Shown here piece after piece: positions 44,202 through 53,412 of a stretch of 64,000 nt of DNA. This DNA comes from Geodermatophilus obscurus DSM 43160. GTDB lineage: Bacteria; Actinomycetota; Actinomycetes; Mycobacteriales; Geodermatophilaceae. Both the position numbers and the translations under genes were made by a program. The stretch lies in NCBI RefSeq assembly GCF_000025345.1, contig NC_013757.1, positions 310,001-374,000 on the forward strand, given 5' to 3'. The notes beneath the pieces were generated by a model, which searched no databases, was not told where the DNA came from, and saw nothing but the letters and a program-made list of their open reading frames with translations. The number at the start of each line of letters is the position of its first letter. Positions within the stretch are counted from its first letter, which is position 1.

Positions 44202-44894
44202 TCAGCCGATGCGCCGCAGCCTGCCGCTGGTCGGCGGGGGCAGCGTGGAGCCGAGCCCGCTGAAGACCTGGTCGGCGACCGAGCAGGCGAGGGCGACGCC
44301 CTCCTCGGGGTCGGCCGGCAGCGCTCCGGCCGGTCCGGCGAGCAGCCGCCGGTGCTGCACGATGAGCGTCCGGACGGCGGCCAGCCAGACGGCGGCGGTC
44401 ACCGACGCTGCGGTGCGGACGTCGGTCGGCACCGGAGGCGCGCCCCCCTCGACCGTCCACGTCTCGAACAGCGCGTCGGCCAGGCGGGCCGTCGCCTCGT
44501 GCTGCAGCTCCCGCTCGCGGGCGCGCAGTGCGGGGGAGGCCTCCAGCGTCGCGTCGAACACCCGGCCGTCGCGGGTGGCGAGCTGCCGGGCGTGCACGGC
44601 GACCCGCTCGATGAGGTAGGCGTGCAGGGCCTCGAGGGGGGTGGTGCCCGGAGCGCGGGAGCGCACGGAGTCGGCGGCGCCGTCGACCCACGGGGTGTGC
44701 CCGTCGAAGAAGAGGTCCTCCTTCGTCGGGAAGTGGTTGAAGACGGTCTGGACGGCGACGTCCGCAGCCCCGGCGATGTCGGCGATCGTAACCGCCTCGA
44801 AGCCGCGCTCGGCGAACAGGGCCTGCGCGGTCTCACGGATGAGTGACCGGGTCTGCGCCTTCTTCCTCGCGCGCCGGTCCATTACCTCACTCAC
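44202..44894 (-). CDS. TetR/AcrR family transcriptional regulator
   Basis: A 230-residue regulator. Helix-turn-helix: RSLIRETAQALFAERGFEAVTIADIAGAADVAVQTVFNHFPTKEDLFF at about residues 16-63, where VQTVFNHF is the recognition helix. The ligand domain is TetR_C-type with a long helix ALRARERELQHEATARLADALF. ATG 44894. Its 5' side faces the Gfo/Idh/MocA gene across 270 bases, so it may control that gene as well as itself. Confidence 0.9.
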   Translation of the reverse strand: MSEVMDRRARKKAQTRSLIRETAQALFAERGFEAVTIADIAGAADVAVQTVFNHFPTKEDLFFDGHTPWVDGAADSVRSRAPGTTPLEALHAYLIERVAVHARQLATRDGRVFDATLEASPALRARERELQHEATARLADALFETWTVEGGAPPVPTDVRTAASVTAAVWLAAVRTLIVQHRRLLAGPAGALPADPEEGVALACSVADQVFSGLGSTLPPPTSGRLRRIG

Positions 44895-45164
44895 GGTAGA
44901 AGGTTAGCTCCACTCGGTAAGCACGGGCCGATGCCCGTGTCACCTGCCCATTGTGCGCCCGTACCGCCCGGGCAGCACCGCCCGAATCCCCCGTCCCGAC
45001 CCGGCGGTGCCGCCCGCGGGGCGGCCGGCGAGTCGGCGTGTCCGCGTCGCCCGATCGGGCGCACCCGCGGTGTCGACCGTCGGGGCGAGGAGCCGCCGCC
45101 GAGGCAGGGACTCCCGCTCCGACCTGCGCGGTTGCGTCGTCCGCGGGCGGGGCAGGACCGGGGC

Positions 45165-46136
45165 ATGGGCGACCCCCGCACCGGCAGCCGCGTCCGGATC
45201 GGACTCGTCGGCGCCGGGGGCGTCGGCGCCCGCCACGCGCGGACGCTGGCCGGCTTCCCCGACGTCGAGCTGGTCGGCGTCACCGATCTCGTCCCCGAGG
45301 CGGCGGACGTGCTCGCCGGAGAGCTCGGTGTGCCGGTCGTCGCGGACGTCGACCGGCTGCTCGGCCGGCCCCTGGACGGCGTCTGGCTGTGCGTGCCGCC
45401 CTTCGCCCACGGTGAGCTGGAGCTGGCCGCCGTCCGTGCGGGGATCCCCTTCTTCGTCGAGAAGCCGCTGGCCACCGGCGTCGAGGTCGCCGAGGAGGTG
45501 GCGGGCGCCGTGGCCGGAACCGGGTTGCCGACCGCGACCGGGTACCACTGGCGGCATCTGGACACCGTGGCCGTCGCGCGCGCCGTCTGTGCCGCGCACC
45601 GGCCCCGGCTGGTCGACGCCACCTGGCTGGACGAGGTGCCGCCGCCGGCGTGGTGGTCGAGTCGGGAGCGCTCGGGCGGGCAGGTGGTCGAGCAGCTGAC
45701 CCACGTGCTCGACCTGGCCCGGCTGCTGGTCGGCGAGGTGGCCGAGGTGCGCGCCACCGCCGCGCCGTCCACCGCGGAGGGCCGCGACGTCGACGACGCG
45801 ACCGCCGCGCTGCTGTCCTTCGACTCCGGCGCCGTCGGCACGGTGACCGCGGCCTGCTCGCTGCCGGGCAAGCTGGCCGCCGGGCTGGCCGTTGTGTGCG
45901 ACGGCGCGGCGGTCGAGCTCACCGAGACCTCGTTGACCGTCACCACCGCCGACGGGGCGGACCGCAGCGAGCCGCGGGTCGACGGGCGCACCGCCGTCGA
46001 CCGGGCGTTCGTCGACGTGCTGGCCGGCGGGGCGCCGGCCGCGGGGCTGGTCGACTACGCGGAGGCGCTGCGCACCCACCGGGTGGCGGTCGCGATCGCC
46101 GAGTCCGTCCGCACCAGGGACGCCGTGCGGCCCTGA
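45165..46136 (+). CDS. Gfo/Idh/MocA family oxidoreductase
   Basis: NAD(P)-dependent sugar or inositol dehydrogenase-type protein of 323 residues. Rossmann start VRIGLVGAGGVGARHARTLAGFPDVELVGVTD at residues 10-41, then the family EKPLA motif in IPFFVEKPLATGVEVAEEV at about residue 99 with its catalytic Lys. SGGQVVEQLTHVLDLARLLVGE holds the His and Asp of the active site. Start at ATG 45165; a longer reading is possible but lacks a ribosome-binding site. Substrate unknown. Confidence 0.88.
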   Translation: MGDPRTGSRVRIGLVGAGGVGARHARTLAGFPDVELVGVTDLVPEAADVLAGELGVPVVADVDRLLGRPLDGVWLCVPPFAHGELELAAVRAGIPFFVEKPLATGVEVAEEVAGAVAGTGLPTATGYHWRHLDTVAVARAVCAAHRPRLVDATWLDEVPPPAWWSSRERSGGQVVEQLTHVLDLARLLVGEVAEVRATAAPSTAEGRDVDDATAALLSFDSGAVGTVTAACSLPGKLAAGLAVVCDGAAVELTETSLTVTTADGADRSEPRVDGRTAVDRAFVDVLAGGAPAAGLVDYAEALRTHRVAVAIAESVRTRDAVRP

Positions 46137-46143
46137 CGGGCGG

Positions 46144-47346
46144 TCAGCGGAGGGCGCGCTGTCCGCGGGGAGCCGGCAGCCGGGGACGGGACCGGCGGCG
46201 GGCGCGGGCCAGCGTCTCGCCGTACAGCCGCTCGTAGCCGTCGGCCATCACCGCGGGGGCGAACCGGCGGCGGGCCTCGGCGGCGCAGGCCTCCGGGTCG
46301 ATCTCGTCCAGCCGGTTCAGCGCCGCGGTGAAGCCGGCCTCGTCGGCGGCCAGGAAGCCGGTGCGGCCGTCGTCCACCAGGGAGGGCAGGCAGCCGCGGG
46401 CCATGGCGACCACCGGCGTCCCCGCGGCCAGGGCCTCGCAGACGGCGGTGCCGCCGGGCTCCTCCCAGCGGACGGGGAACAGCACCGCGCGGGAGGTGCG
46501 CAGCAGCTCGTCCTTCGCCGCACCCCCGACGCTGCCGACCCAGCGCGCGGTGACGCCGTCCAGGTGCGGCTCGACGTGCTCCAGGAACCAGGCGACGTCG
46601 GGGTGCGAGCAGGCCGGGTGGCCGGGGGTGGCGAGGGCTGCCTCCAGAGCCTCCCGGTCAGGCAGGCCGCCCACCGGGCCGGCGAGCACCAGCGGCACCC
46701 CGGCGGCGCGACAGCTCCGCAGCGCCGTGTCGATGCCCTTGGCCTCGCACAGCCGGGCGAGCACCAGCACCGCGTCGGACCGGTCCGTCCGCCGTGCCGG
46801 GGGTGGGCCGTCGACCGGCACCGACAGCGGGACGACGCCGACGACCTGCCCGCGCAGCTGCGCCGGCGCCTGCGCCACCTGGGTGTCGGAGACCCCGGCG
46901 AACCACACCCGGCCGCCGCCGTCGAAGGTCGCCCAGAAGTCGGCGTTGCGGCCGGTGTCCCAGTGCAGCGTGGCGAGCGTCGGCGGCGCGGCGTCCCCCA
47001 GGCCGGCCAGCAGCGCCGGGCCCACCACCTCGACGTGGCTGTGAACGAGGTCGAACGGCTCGCCGGCCAGCGCGTGCTCAGCGAGGGTGGCCAGCGCCAC
47101 CTGCTCGTGCGCGTGCGCGGTGCCGACGACCTGCGGGTAGGGCCCGCCCAGCTGCTCGAAGCGGCCGGTGGGGAAGGCGCTGACCAGGCCGTCGACCGGC
47201 AGCGTCGAGTCGCCGACCGAGGCGAGGACGACCGTGTGCTCGCGGGCGCGCAGCTCGGCGGTCAGCGTGGCGACGACGTTCTCCAGGCCGCCGTAGCCCG
47301 GCGGCGGCACCGGCAGCCACGGGCCGGCGTCCATCAGGATCTTCAC
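46144..47346 (-). CDS. GT4 family glycosyltransferase
   Basis: A GT-B glycosyltransferase of 400 residues. N-terminal acceptor half: KILMDAGPWLPVPPPGYGGLENVVATLTAEL with the PYGG-type motif; the C-terminal donor half has VLVLARLCEAKGIDTALRSCRAAG, FPVRWEEPGGTAVCEALAAGTPVVAM (E-x7-E) and GFLAAD. GTG 47346 overlaps the stop of the GpgS gene upstream (GTGA), so they are translated together. Possibly extends the product of GpgS, as in mannosylglucosylglycerate or methylglucose polysaccharide routes (inference). Confidence 0.9.
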   Translation of the reverse strand: MKILMDAGPWLPVPPPGYGGLENVVATLTAELRAREHTVVLASVGDSTLPVDGLVSAFPTGRFEQLGGPYPQVVGTAHAHEQVALATLAEHALAGEPFDLVHSHVEVVGPALLAGLGDAAPPTLATLHWDTGRNADFWATFDGGGRVWFAGVSDTQVAQAPAQLRGQVVGVVPLSVPVDGPPPARRTDRSDAVLVLARLCEAKGIDTALRSCRAAGVPLVLAGPVGGLPDREALEAALATPGHPACSHPDVAWFLEHVEPHLDGVTARWVGSVGGAAKDELLRTSRAVLFPVRWEEPGGTAVCEALAAGTPVVAMARGCLPSLVDDGRTGFLAADEAGFTAALNRLDEIDPEACAAEARRRFAPAVMADGYERLYGETLARARRRSRPRLPAPRGQRALR

Positions 47347-48305
47347 GCCCGCCCCCTCCGTCCGCCCTCGACGGCGCGGACCGACCGCATCGGCGGCCGC
47401 TCCACCACGCCGACGTCCCAGCTGACGCCCTCGAGGCCGTCGGCGGTGCGCAGGAACTGCAGCAGCTCGCGCTTCGGGCGGCCGGCGCCGGGCCGGCGCG
47501 CCAGCGCGGTGTGCAGGATCTGCCCGGCCATGCGGCCGAGCGCGGCGTCGGCCTGGTGGGTGTGCTGCCGGGTGCCGAAGTCGACCTGGGCCAGGGCGTC
47601 GAGGCCGGCCAGCGCCGCGAGGTCGACCAGCAGGCCCAGCTCCACGCCGTAGCCGGAGACGAACGGCACCTGCTCGAGCAGCTCGCGACGGCCGGCGTAC
47701 TCGCCCGACAGCGGCTGCACGAAGCCGGCGAGCTCCGGCCAGAAGGCGTTGAGCAGCGGCCGGGCGACCAGCTCGGTGACCCGGCCGCCGCCGGAGGGGA
47801 CGATGCCGTCGGTGGTGGTCAGCGGCCGGTCGTAAAGGGCCTTGACGTAGCCGACGGTGGGGTCGGTGAGCAGCGGGCCGAGCAGGCCGACGACGAACCG
47901 CGGGTCGAAGGCGACCAGATCGGCGTCGATGAACACCAGCAGGTCGCCGCTGGTGACGTGCAGCGACTTCCACAGCGCCTCGCCCTTGCCCGGCCGGCTG
48001 CCGTGCCGGGGGAGCACCGTGTCGGCGGCGACGACGCGGGCGCCGGCCGCTGCCGCCACCTCCGCCGTCCGGTCGCTGGAGCCGCTGTCGACGACGACCA
48101 CCTCGTCGACCAGCGGGCAGCGCTCGACGAGGTGGTCGCGGATCGTGGCCACGATCGTGCCCACGGTGCGTTCCTCGTCGAGGGCGGGGAGCACCACGCT
48201 GACGGTGCAGCCGCGGGTGCCCTTGACGGCCACCAGGTCGGGTGCCGCCCAGGTCTCGGCGGCGAAGGTGCGGGAGTGGAGCCAGCGTCGGACGTCAGGT
48301 CGCAC
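47343..48305 (-). CDS. gpgS: Glucosyl-3-phosphoglycerate synthase
   Basis: GT81-type GT-A enzyme transferring glucose from an NDP-glucose to 3-phosphoglycerate, 320 residues. CTVSVVLPALDEERTVGTIV opens the nucleotide domain; GSRPGKGEALWKSL is the 3-phosphoglycerate/donor loop, VFIDADLVAFDP the metal-binding DxD region, and GEYAGRRELLEQVPFVSGYGVELGLLVD the family signature. GTG 48305 is chosen over TTG 48317 because GGGAAG precedes it and it aligns with the neighbouring paralogue's start. In actinobacteria this opens the pathway to glucosylglycerate and methylglucose lipopolysaccharide. Confidence 0.9.
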   Translation of the reverse strand: MRPDVRRWLHSRTFAAETWAAPDLVAVKGTRGCTVSVVLPALDEERTVGTIVATIRDHLVERCPLVDEVVVVDSGSSDRTAEVAAAAGARVVAADTVLPRHGSRPGKGEALWKSLHVTSGDLLVFIDADLVAFDPRFVVGLLGPLLTDPTVGYVKALYDRPLTTTDGIVPSGGGRVTELVARPLLNAFWPELAGFVQPLSGEYAGRRELLEQVPFVSGYGVELGLLVDLAALAGLDALAQVDFGTRQHTHQADAALGRMAGQILHTALARRPGAGRPKRELLQFLRTADGLEGVSWDVGVVERPPMRSVRAVEGGRRGRA

Positions 48306-48500
48306 GCGTCTTCCCAAGGCCGGGTGCCGACACCGGCGTCGGCACGGAGGTCCCCGTCGGGCGACAGGATGCAGGAGGAACGGCAGTTCCGGGCCGCTGT
48401 CCGCGTCGCGTCCCCGGCCTGCGGGTGTGCCTCCGGACGCTTCCTCCCTGCCCCGCGTGGTGGGCAGCGCCCCGGTCCGCGGGGGAGGAGGAGCCCGACG

Positions 48501-49475
48501 TCAGCCGACGACGACGACGTCCAGCAGCGCCCGGTACTCCGGCACGCTCACCATCGGCGGCCGCTCGTCGACGGCGACCGCGGTGCTGTGCGGCACGAAC
48601 CCGGTGCCGTCGTGGCGGAACTGGGTGAGCAGCCCGCCGGCCCACCCGCGCCCGGCCCGGGCGAGCACGGTGGAGACGACCTGCCCCGCCATCCGGCCCA
48701 GCGCCTCCTGGTCCTGCGAGGTGTGCCGGCGCACGCCGAGGTCGACCTGCGCGAGCCCGGCCAGTCCGCAGAGCTCCAGCAGGTCGACCAGCAGCCCGAC
48801 CTCCACGCCGTAGCCCGACACGAACGGCACCCGTTCCAGCGCGGACCGCCGTCCGGCGTACTCGCCGCCCAGCGGCTGCACGAACCCGGCGAGCTCCGGC
48901 CACAGCGCGTTGAGCAGCGGCCGCGCGGTCAGCTCGGTGACCCGCCCGCCGCCGGCCGGCACCGACGACCCGTCCACCTCGAGCGGCCGGGTGTAGCAGC
49001 CCTTGACGTAGTCGACCTGCGGGTCCGTCAGCAGCGGCGCGAGCAGCCCGGGCACGAAGTGCGGAACGTCGCCGAGCAGGTCGGCGTCGAGGAAGACGAC
49101 CAGGTCGCCGGTGGTCGCGGCCAGCGACTTCCACAGCGCCTCGCCCTTGCCGCGGCGGCTGCCGTGGCAGGGGAGCACGTCGGCGGTGGCGACGACGTCG
49201 GCCCCCGCGGCCCGGGCCACCGCGGCGGTCGCGTCGGTGGAGTCGGAGTCGACGACCAGCAGCTCGTCGACCAGCGGCGTCCGCCGCACCCAGTGCTCGT
49301 GCAGGTCGCCGACCAGCCGGCCCACCGTCGCCTCCTCGTCGCGGGCGGGGAGGACGACGCTCACCCGGTGCTGCCCGCGCCGCTTGGCGCGCAGCAGGGC
49401 GTCGAGGTCGAGCGCGTCCAGCGAGGGAGCCGAGGAGGTGCGGAGCTCGAACCAGGCGCGCGCGTCGGGTCGCAT
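48501..49475 (-). CDS. Second glucosyl-3-phosphoglycerate synthase-like GT81 protein
   Basis: A 324-residue paralogue of the preceding gene, same motifs: VSVVLPARDEEATVGRLV, GSRRGKGEALWKSL, VFLDADLLGDV, GEYAGRRSALERVPFVSGYGVEVGLLVD. It diverges in its N-terminal 45 residues and C-terminal ~40. ATG 49475, 195 bases upstream of the other copy. Whether both make glucosylglycerate or one uses another donor or acceptor is not clear; catalytic residues are kept in both. Confidence 0.85.
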   Translation of the reverse strand: MRPDARAWFELRTSSAPSLDALDLDALLRAKRRGQHRVSVVLPARDEEATVGRLVGDLHEHWVRRTPLVDELLVVDSDSTDATAAVARAAGADVVATADVLPCHGSRRGKGEALWKSLAATTGDLVVFLDADLLGDVPHFVPGLLAPLLTDPQVDYVKGCYTRPLEVDGSSVPAGGGRVTELTARPLLNALWPELAGFVQPLGGEYAGRRSALERVPFVSGYGVEVGLLVDLLELCGLAGLAQVDLGVRRHTSQDQEALGRMAGQVVSTVLARAGRGWAGGLLTQFRHDGTGFVPHSTAVAVDERPPMVSVPEYRALLDVVVVG

Positions 49476-49560
49476 ACCCCCACTCTCGGTGAGGTGATCA
49501 CCGGTGCGCCACGGAGCGCGACGGAGTTCACGCGGTCGTCACCACGCGTCCGGCGGCCGG

Positions 49561-51708
49561 TCACACCGGGACGTCGGAGGAGCGCAGTGCGGTCGCGCTG
49601 AGTGCCCCGACGGCGGCGCCGTCCCCCGTCGGCTCGGGGTGGCCCAGGTCGGTGAGCCAGCCGCGGAGGACCCGGTGCAGCTGCTCGGCGCCGACGACCT
49701 CGCCGGGCGGCCGGAACGAGCGCGGGTGCAGCAGGAAGGCGTGCTGCTGCGGCCCGCCGAGCCCGCCGTGGGAGCCGACGTGCGGCTCGAACGCCGAGGC
49801 CTCGTCGGTGGCCGGGTCGTAGCGGCTGTTGACGACGACGTCCGGGCAGTGCGGGAACGTCGAGGCGCGGGCCACCAGCCGGGCGGCGTGCGGGCCGTAG
49901 GGGAGCAGCGGGTCCTCGCCGAGGACCGTGCCCGACGCCAGCCGGTGCAGCCCGTCGCGGCCGAGCGCCACCGGCCCGTGCTCCTCGGAGTGCACGAGCA
50001 GGAAGCCGACGCCGTCGTGGTCGACCAGGCCGGGCAGCAGCGCCGGCCAGTGCCGCTCGATCTCCTCCAGCGACACCCGGCCGGGGATGTCGGCGAACGA
50101 GACCATCGCGGTGTGGCCGGAGACGGCGACGACCACGCCCGGGGCGACCCGCGGCACCCGGCCCTCCCGGTCGGTGGGCAGCTGGTGCGCGTGCGGCACC
50201 CCCTCGGCGCGTTCCACCCGCTCGCGCAGCCGGCGGGCGATGGGCCCGCCGCCCTCCGCGAGCGCCGCCCCGACCTGCCAGCCCTCGGTGAGCCGCCGGC
50301 TGTCCCGTGGGCCCGTGAGGTGCCGGTCCGGCAGGTCGCCGGGCCCGCCGCAGAGCTGGCCGACCAGCTGCTCGACGGTCTCCCCGAAGCGGGTGGCGAA
50401 GGACTCGCCCTGGGTCTGCCCGTGGTCGGAGAGGCACACCAGGTGGTACTCCCGCGGCGCCAGCTGGGCGGCGCGGTGCAGCCGGCCGATCTGCTGGTCG
50501 ATGCTGTGCAGCACGGCCAGGCTGTCGGCCCGCTCGAGCCCGCCATGGTGCGCCGCCTCGTCGTAGCCGAGAAAGTCGGCGTAGGCGACCGGCCGGCCGG
50601 CGAGCATGTCCTCCAGCAGCGCGAAGACGACGACGTCGCGGGAGACGACCGTCGTCCCCGGGCGGGCCAGCGGGTAGATGCCGCCGCGCGACACCCGCGG
50701 GCGGACGTCGTCGCGGCGTTCGCGGGCGGCGGCGACCAGCTCGCGGTACACGTCGACGAGGGAGACCGCGAGGGTGCGCAGGGCGTTCCCCGGGTTGGCG
50801 AAGTAGGCGTAGTACCCGGTGCCGGGCCGGTCGCGCCGCTGCCGGGCCCGGCGGCTGGCCGCGGGGACGACGTGCGCCAGCGAGCTCATCGTGAGGCTGA
50901 CGTGCGTGGCGTCGCCGGTGAACAGGTTGCCGTGGCCCGCCCCACCACCGGCCAGCAGCCCGCGGCCGTCGGAGTGCGCCCGCTCGATCTCGGCGGCGTC
51001 GGTCGGCGAGGAGACCCGGACGATCCGGTCGCGGTCCTTGTCGTACCAGCGGAAGCCCGGGATGTCGGCGTTGGAGCCGTGCAGGATGCCGCAGACCGAG
51101 GCGCCGGTCTGCGAGCTCCAGTCGGTGTGCCAGGAGGTCAGCACGTGGCTGCCCGAGCGCAGCCAGGCGGCCAGGTTGGGCATCGACCCGTCGCGGACGG
51201 CGCGCCGGGCGGTGTCGTGGGACAGCGCGTCGATCTGCAGGAACAGCACGCCGGGCGGGCACGGTGCGGCGTCCGCGGTCCCCCGGGCCCGGCGGCGCGC
51301 GCGGCGGAAGAACAGCTCGTCCTCGTCGAGGGCGAGCACGCTGCTGACCAGCCCGGAGACGCCGGCCATGGCGGCGCCGACGACGACCGCCGTGCGCAGG
51401 TCGGCGATGACGACGCCGGGCACGAGGAAGGACAGGCCGAGCACCGCGGCCCCCAGCAGCAGGAAGCTGCCCAGGCCCAGGGTGAAGAAGGCCAGCGGCA
51501 GCGCGACCCGCATGACCAGCGGCCACACGACGCCGGTGAGCAGGCCCAGCAGCAGCGCGATCAGCGGCGGCTGCCACCACGACGGCATCGTGAACGCACC
51601 GAGCCAGCGGTCGAGGACGACGAGCGCGGCGGTGCTGGCCGCCCAGGTGAGCAGGACGCGCGCCGGCGTCCGGCCCCGCTGGAGGACCCGCCCGGAGGGA
51701 GCGGTCAT
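49561..51708 (-). CDS. Membrane-anchored alkaline-phosphatase-superfamily protein with holin-like N-terminus
   Basis: A 715-residue two-part protein. Residues 20-130 form four hydrophobic helices resembling phage_holin_4_2 proteins (LLTWAASTAALVVLDRWLGAF, GLLTGVVWPLVMRVALPLAFFTLGL). From about 150 comes a type-I phosphodiesterase/nucleotide pyrophosphatase-like domain: GVLFLQIDALSHDTARRA, SWHTDWSSQTGASVCGILHG with the nucleophile Thr/Ser region, LGYDEAAHHGG and CLSDHGQTQGESFA metal ligands. Probably faces the outside; substrate unknown. ATG overlaps the DedA stop. Confidence 0.85.
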   Translation of the reverse strand: MTAPSGRVLQRGRTPARVLLTWAASTAALVVLDRWLGAFTMPSWWQPPLIALLLGLLTGVVWPLVMRVALPLAFFTLGLGSFLLLGAAVLGLSFLVPGVVIADLRTAVVVGAAMAGVSGLVSSVLALDEDELFFRRARRRARGTADAAPCPPGVLFLQIDALSHDTARRAVRDGSMPNLAAWLRSGSHVLTSWHTDWSSQTGASVCGILHGSNADIPGFRWYDKDRDRIVRVSSPTDAAEIERAHSDGRGLLAGGGAGHGNLFTGDATHVSLTMSSLAHVVPAASRRARQRRDRPGTGYYAYFANPGNALRTLAVSLVDVYRELVAAARERRDDVRPRVSRGGIYPLARPGTTVVSRDVVVFALLEDMLAGRPVAYADFLGYDEAAHHGGLERADSLAVLHSIDQQIGRLHRAAQLAPREYHLVCLSDHGQTQGESFATRFGETVEQLVGQLCGGPGDLPDRHLTGPRDSRRLTEGWQVGAALAEGGGPIARRLRERVERAEGVPHAHQLPTDREGRVPRVAPGVVVAVSGHTAMVSFADIPGRVSLEEIERHWPALLPGLVDHDGVGFLLVHSEEHGPVALGRDGLHRLASGTVLGEDPLLPYGPHAARLVARASTFPHCPDVVVNSRYDPATDEASAFEPHVGSHGGLGGPQQHAFLLHPRSFRPPGEVVGAEQLHRVLRGWLTDLGHPEPTGDGAAVGALSATALRSSDVPV

Positions 51709-52340
51709 GCCGGCCCGCAGGCCGAGGGGTCGGGCTCGGGCTCCGGGTCAGGGGTGCGCCGGCGCTGCGAGCCGACCGCGTTGAGCACCGCCCCCACGAT
51801 CAGCACCAGCACGGTGGCCAGCAGGACGGCGACCAGCGGGGAGTCGAAGATGCCGCCGCTGACCACGCCGAGGGTGGCGTAGGCGACGGCCCAGAGGAAG
51901 GCGGCGAGCAGGGACGCCGGCAGCAGCCGCCGCCACGGGTAGGCCAGCGCACCGGCCGCCAGCAGCACCGGGATGCGCCCCGCGGGCAGCAGCCGGCCGA
52001 CGACGACGATCTGCCAGCCGTGCCGGCGGAACTGCTCGCGGACCTCCTCGATCCGGTCGGCGTGCTGGCCGCGAGCGACCCAGCGGACCGCCGCGGGACC
52101 GCCGAACCGGCAGATCGCGAAGGTGACCAGGTCGCCGGCCCAGGCGCCGAGCGTGGCCACCAGCACGACCAGCGTGAGGTTGAGCTCGTGGGCGGTGACG
52201 GCGAACGCGGCGCCGGCGCCGACGACCGCTCCGGTCGGCACGACGGGCACGACCGAGCCGAGCAGCACGGCGCCGAAGAGGACCGGGTAGCCGATCGACG
52301 AGCCGTCGGTCCAGCCCGCGGCGAGCGCGCCGGCGCTCAC
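51705..52340 (-). CDS. DedA family (VTT domain) membrane protein
   Basis: A 211-residue DedA-like protein. Family segment VGAGAAFAVTAHELNLTLVVLVATLGAWAGDLVTFAICRFGG, then RFRRHGWQIVVVGRLLPAGRIPVLLAAGALAYPWRRLLPASLLAAFLWAVAYATLGVVSGG in fragments that match the re-entrant helix and G-x3-P motifs of flippase-type DedA proteins. GTG start overlaps the MBL stop; stop overlaps the phosphatase start (ATGA). Such proteins flip undecaprenyl phosphate or other phospholipids. It lies between a phosphatase and a hydrolase, so lipid-phosphate recycling is a reasonable guess. Confidence 0.86.
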   Translation of the reverse strand: MSAGALAAGWTDGSSIGYPVLFGAVLLGSVVPVVPTGAVVGAGAAFAVTAHELNLTLVVLVATLGAWAGDLVTFAICRFGGPAAVRWVARGQHADRIEEVREQFRRHGWQIVVVGRLLPAGRIPVLLAAGALAYPWRRLLPASLLAAFLWAVAYATLGVVSGGIFDSPLVAVLLATVLVLIVGAVLNAVGSQRRRTPDPEPEPDPSACGPA

Positions 52341-53131
52341 GACGTCGTCCCGACGGGCAGCGGCACCGGCTGCCCCGGCTCGGCTACCACCACGGCGGTG
52401 TCCAGGCCGCGGGCGGCGACGGCGGCGGCGAAGTCCCGCGGCGGGTCGGTGAGCAGCCGGCGCATCCGCGGCAGGTGTGCCACGCCGCGGAGCGCGAGGG
52501 TGCCCCAGTGCACGGGGACGGCGACCCGCGGCCGCAGCCGCGCGACCGCCTCGGCCGCGCCCGCCGGGTCGAGGTGGCCGGGGCCGAGCGTGAGGCCCCA
52601 GCTCCACACCGGTAGCAGCGCGACGTCGACCCCGCGCTCGCCCAGCAGGTCCATCGCGTCGGTCAGGTCGGTGTCGCCCGCGGCGTAGACGGTGCGCCCG
52701 CCGCCCTCGACCAGGTGGCCGACCGCGGGGGTGTCCGGGCCGTGGGTCAGCCGCGGGCCCCAGCGGTGCCCGGCGTGCTCGGCCGGGACGGCGGTGACCC
52801 GCAGTGCGCCGTGGGTGAGGCTCTCGCCGGGCAGCACCTCGGTCACGTGGCGGAGGCCCCGCGCGCGCAGCCACGCGCCGGCACCGCGGGGGGCGACGAC
52901 CCGCACGTCCGGGCCCAGCAGCCGCAGCGAGGGCAGGTGCAGGTGGTCGCCGTGCAGGTGGCTGAGGAGGACCAGGTCGACGCCGGCGTAGGTCTCCGAC
53001 GCGGGCACCGGCACCACGCGGCGCAGCGGCCCGACGCGGCCGGTGAGCAGCGGATCGGTCAGCACGACGTGCCCGGCGAGCTCGACGCGCACCGTCGAGT
53101 GGCCGAGGAAGTGCAGGTGCGGTCTGCCCAC
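52337..53131 (-). CDS. MBL-fold metal-dependent hydrolase (UlaG/NAPE-PLD-like)
   Basis: Metallo-beta-lactamase fold protein of 264 residues. Opens HLHFLGHSTVRVELAGHVVLTDPLL, typical of UlaG-like enzymes. Metal ligands: LLSHLHGDHLHLPSL (HxHxDH at about residue 60), PAEHAGH, VYAAGDTDLT and VPVHWGTLAL near the end. GTG 53131 chosen over longer readings, which would run into the repeat and the divergent gene. First of a three-gene overlapping operon with DedA and the phosphatase. Confidence 0.87.
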   Translation of the reverse strand: MGRPHLHFLGHSTVRVELAGHVVLTDPLLTGRVGPLRRVVPVPASETYAGVDLVLLSHLHGDHLHLPSLRLLGPDVRVVAPRGAGAWLRARGLRHVTEVLPGESLTHGALRVTAVPAEHAGHRWGPRLTHGPDTPAVGHLVEGGGRTVYAAGDTDLTDAMDLLGERGVDVALLPVWSWGLTLGPGHLDPAGAAEAVARLRPRVAVPVHWGTLALRGVAHLPRMRRLLTDPPRDFAAAVAARGLDTAVVVAEPGQPVPLPVGTTS

Positions 53132-53244
53132 TCGCCCAGTATCGACCGCGGGTCCGACGATCCGGCACCGGTTCGACCCCTGGGGGGCGTCGCCTCCGCC
53201 CCTCCCGACCACCCCGCCCGCTCCCGATCGACCCTCCTCCGCGT

Positions 53245-53312
53245 TGATCATGGGGTTGTTGCAGGTGACACGCGCCGACGCGCCGACGGAGCCGGCAACA
53301 ACCCCATGATCA
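53245..53312. repeat. 68-bp inverted-repeat element, copy F
   Basis: TGATCATGGGGTTGTTGC and GGCAACAACCCCATGATCA: perfect 18-base terminal inverted repeat. It lies in a divergent intergenic space and is nearly identical to copy G, which lies on the other side of the next gene. Confidence 0.9.
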
Positions 53313-53412
53313 ACCCCGAGGGGCAACGCCGACGGCGTCCACAGCGGGGACGGCGTCCACAGATGTCCGCCGTGGACGTCGAGCGGGCCACGAGGCCCTG
53401 ACGGTCGCCGGC

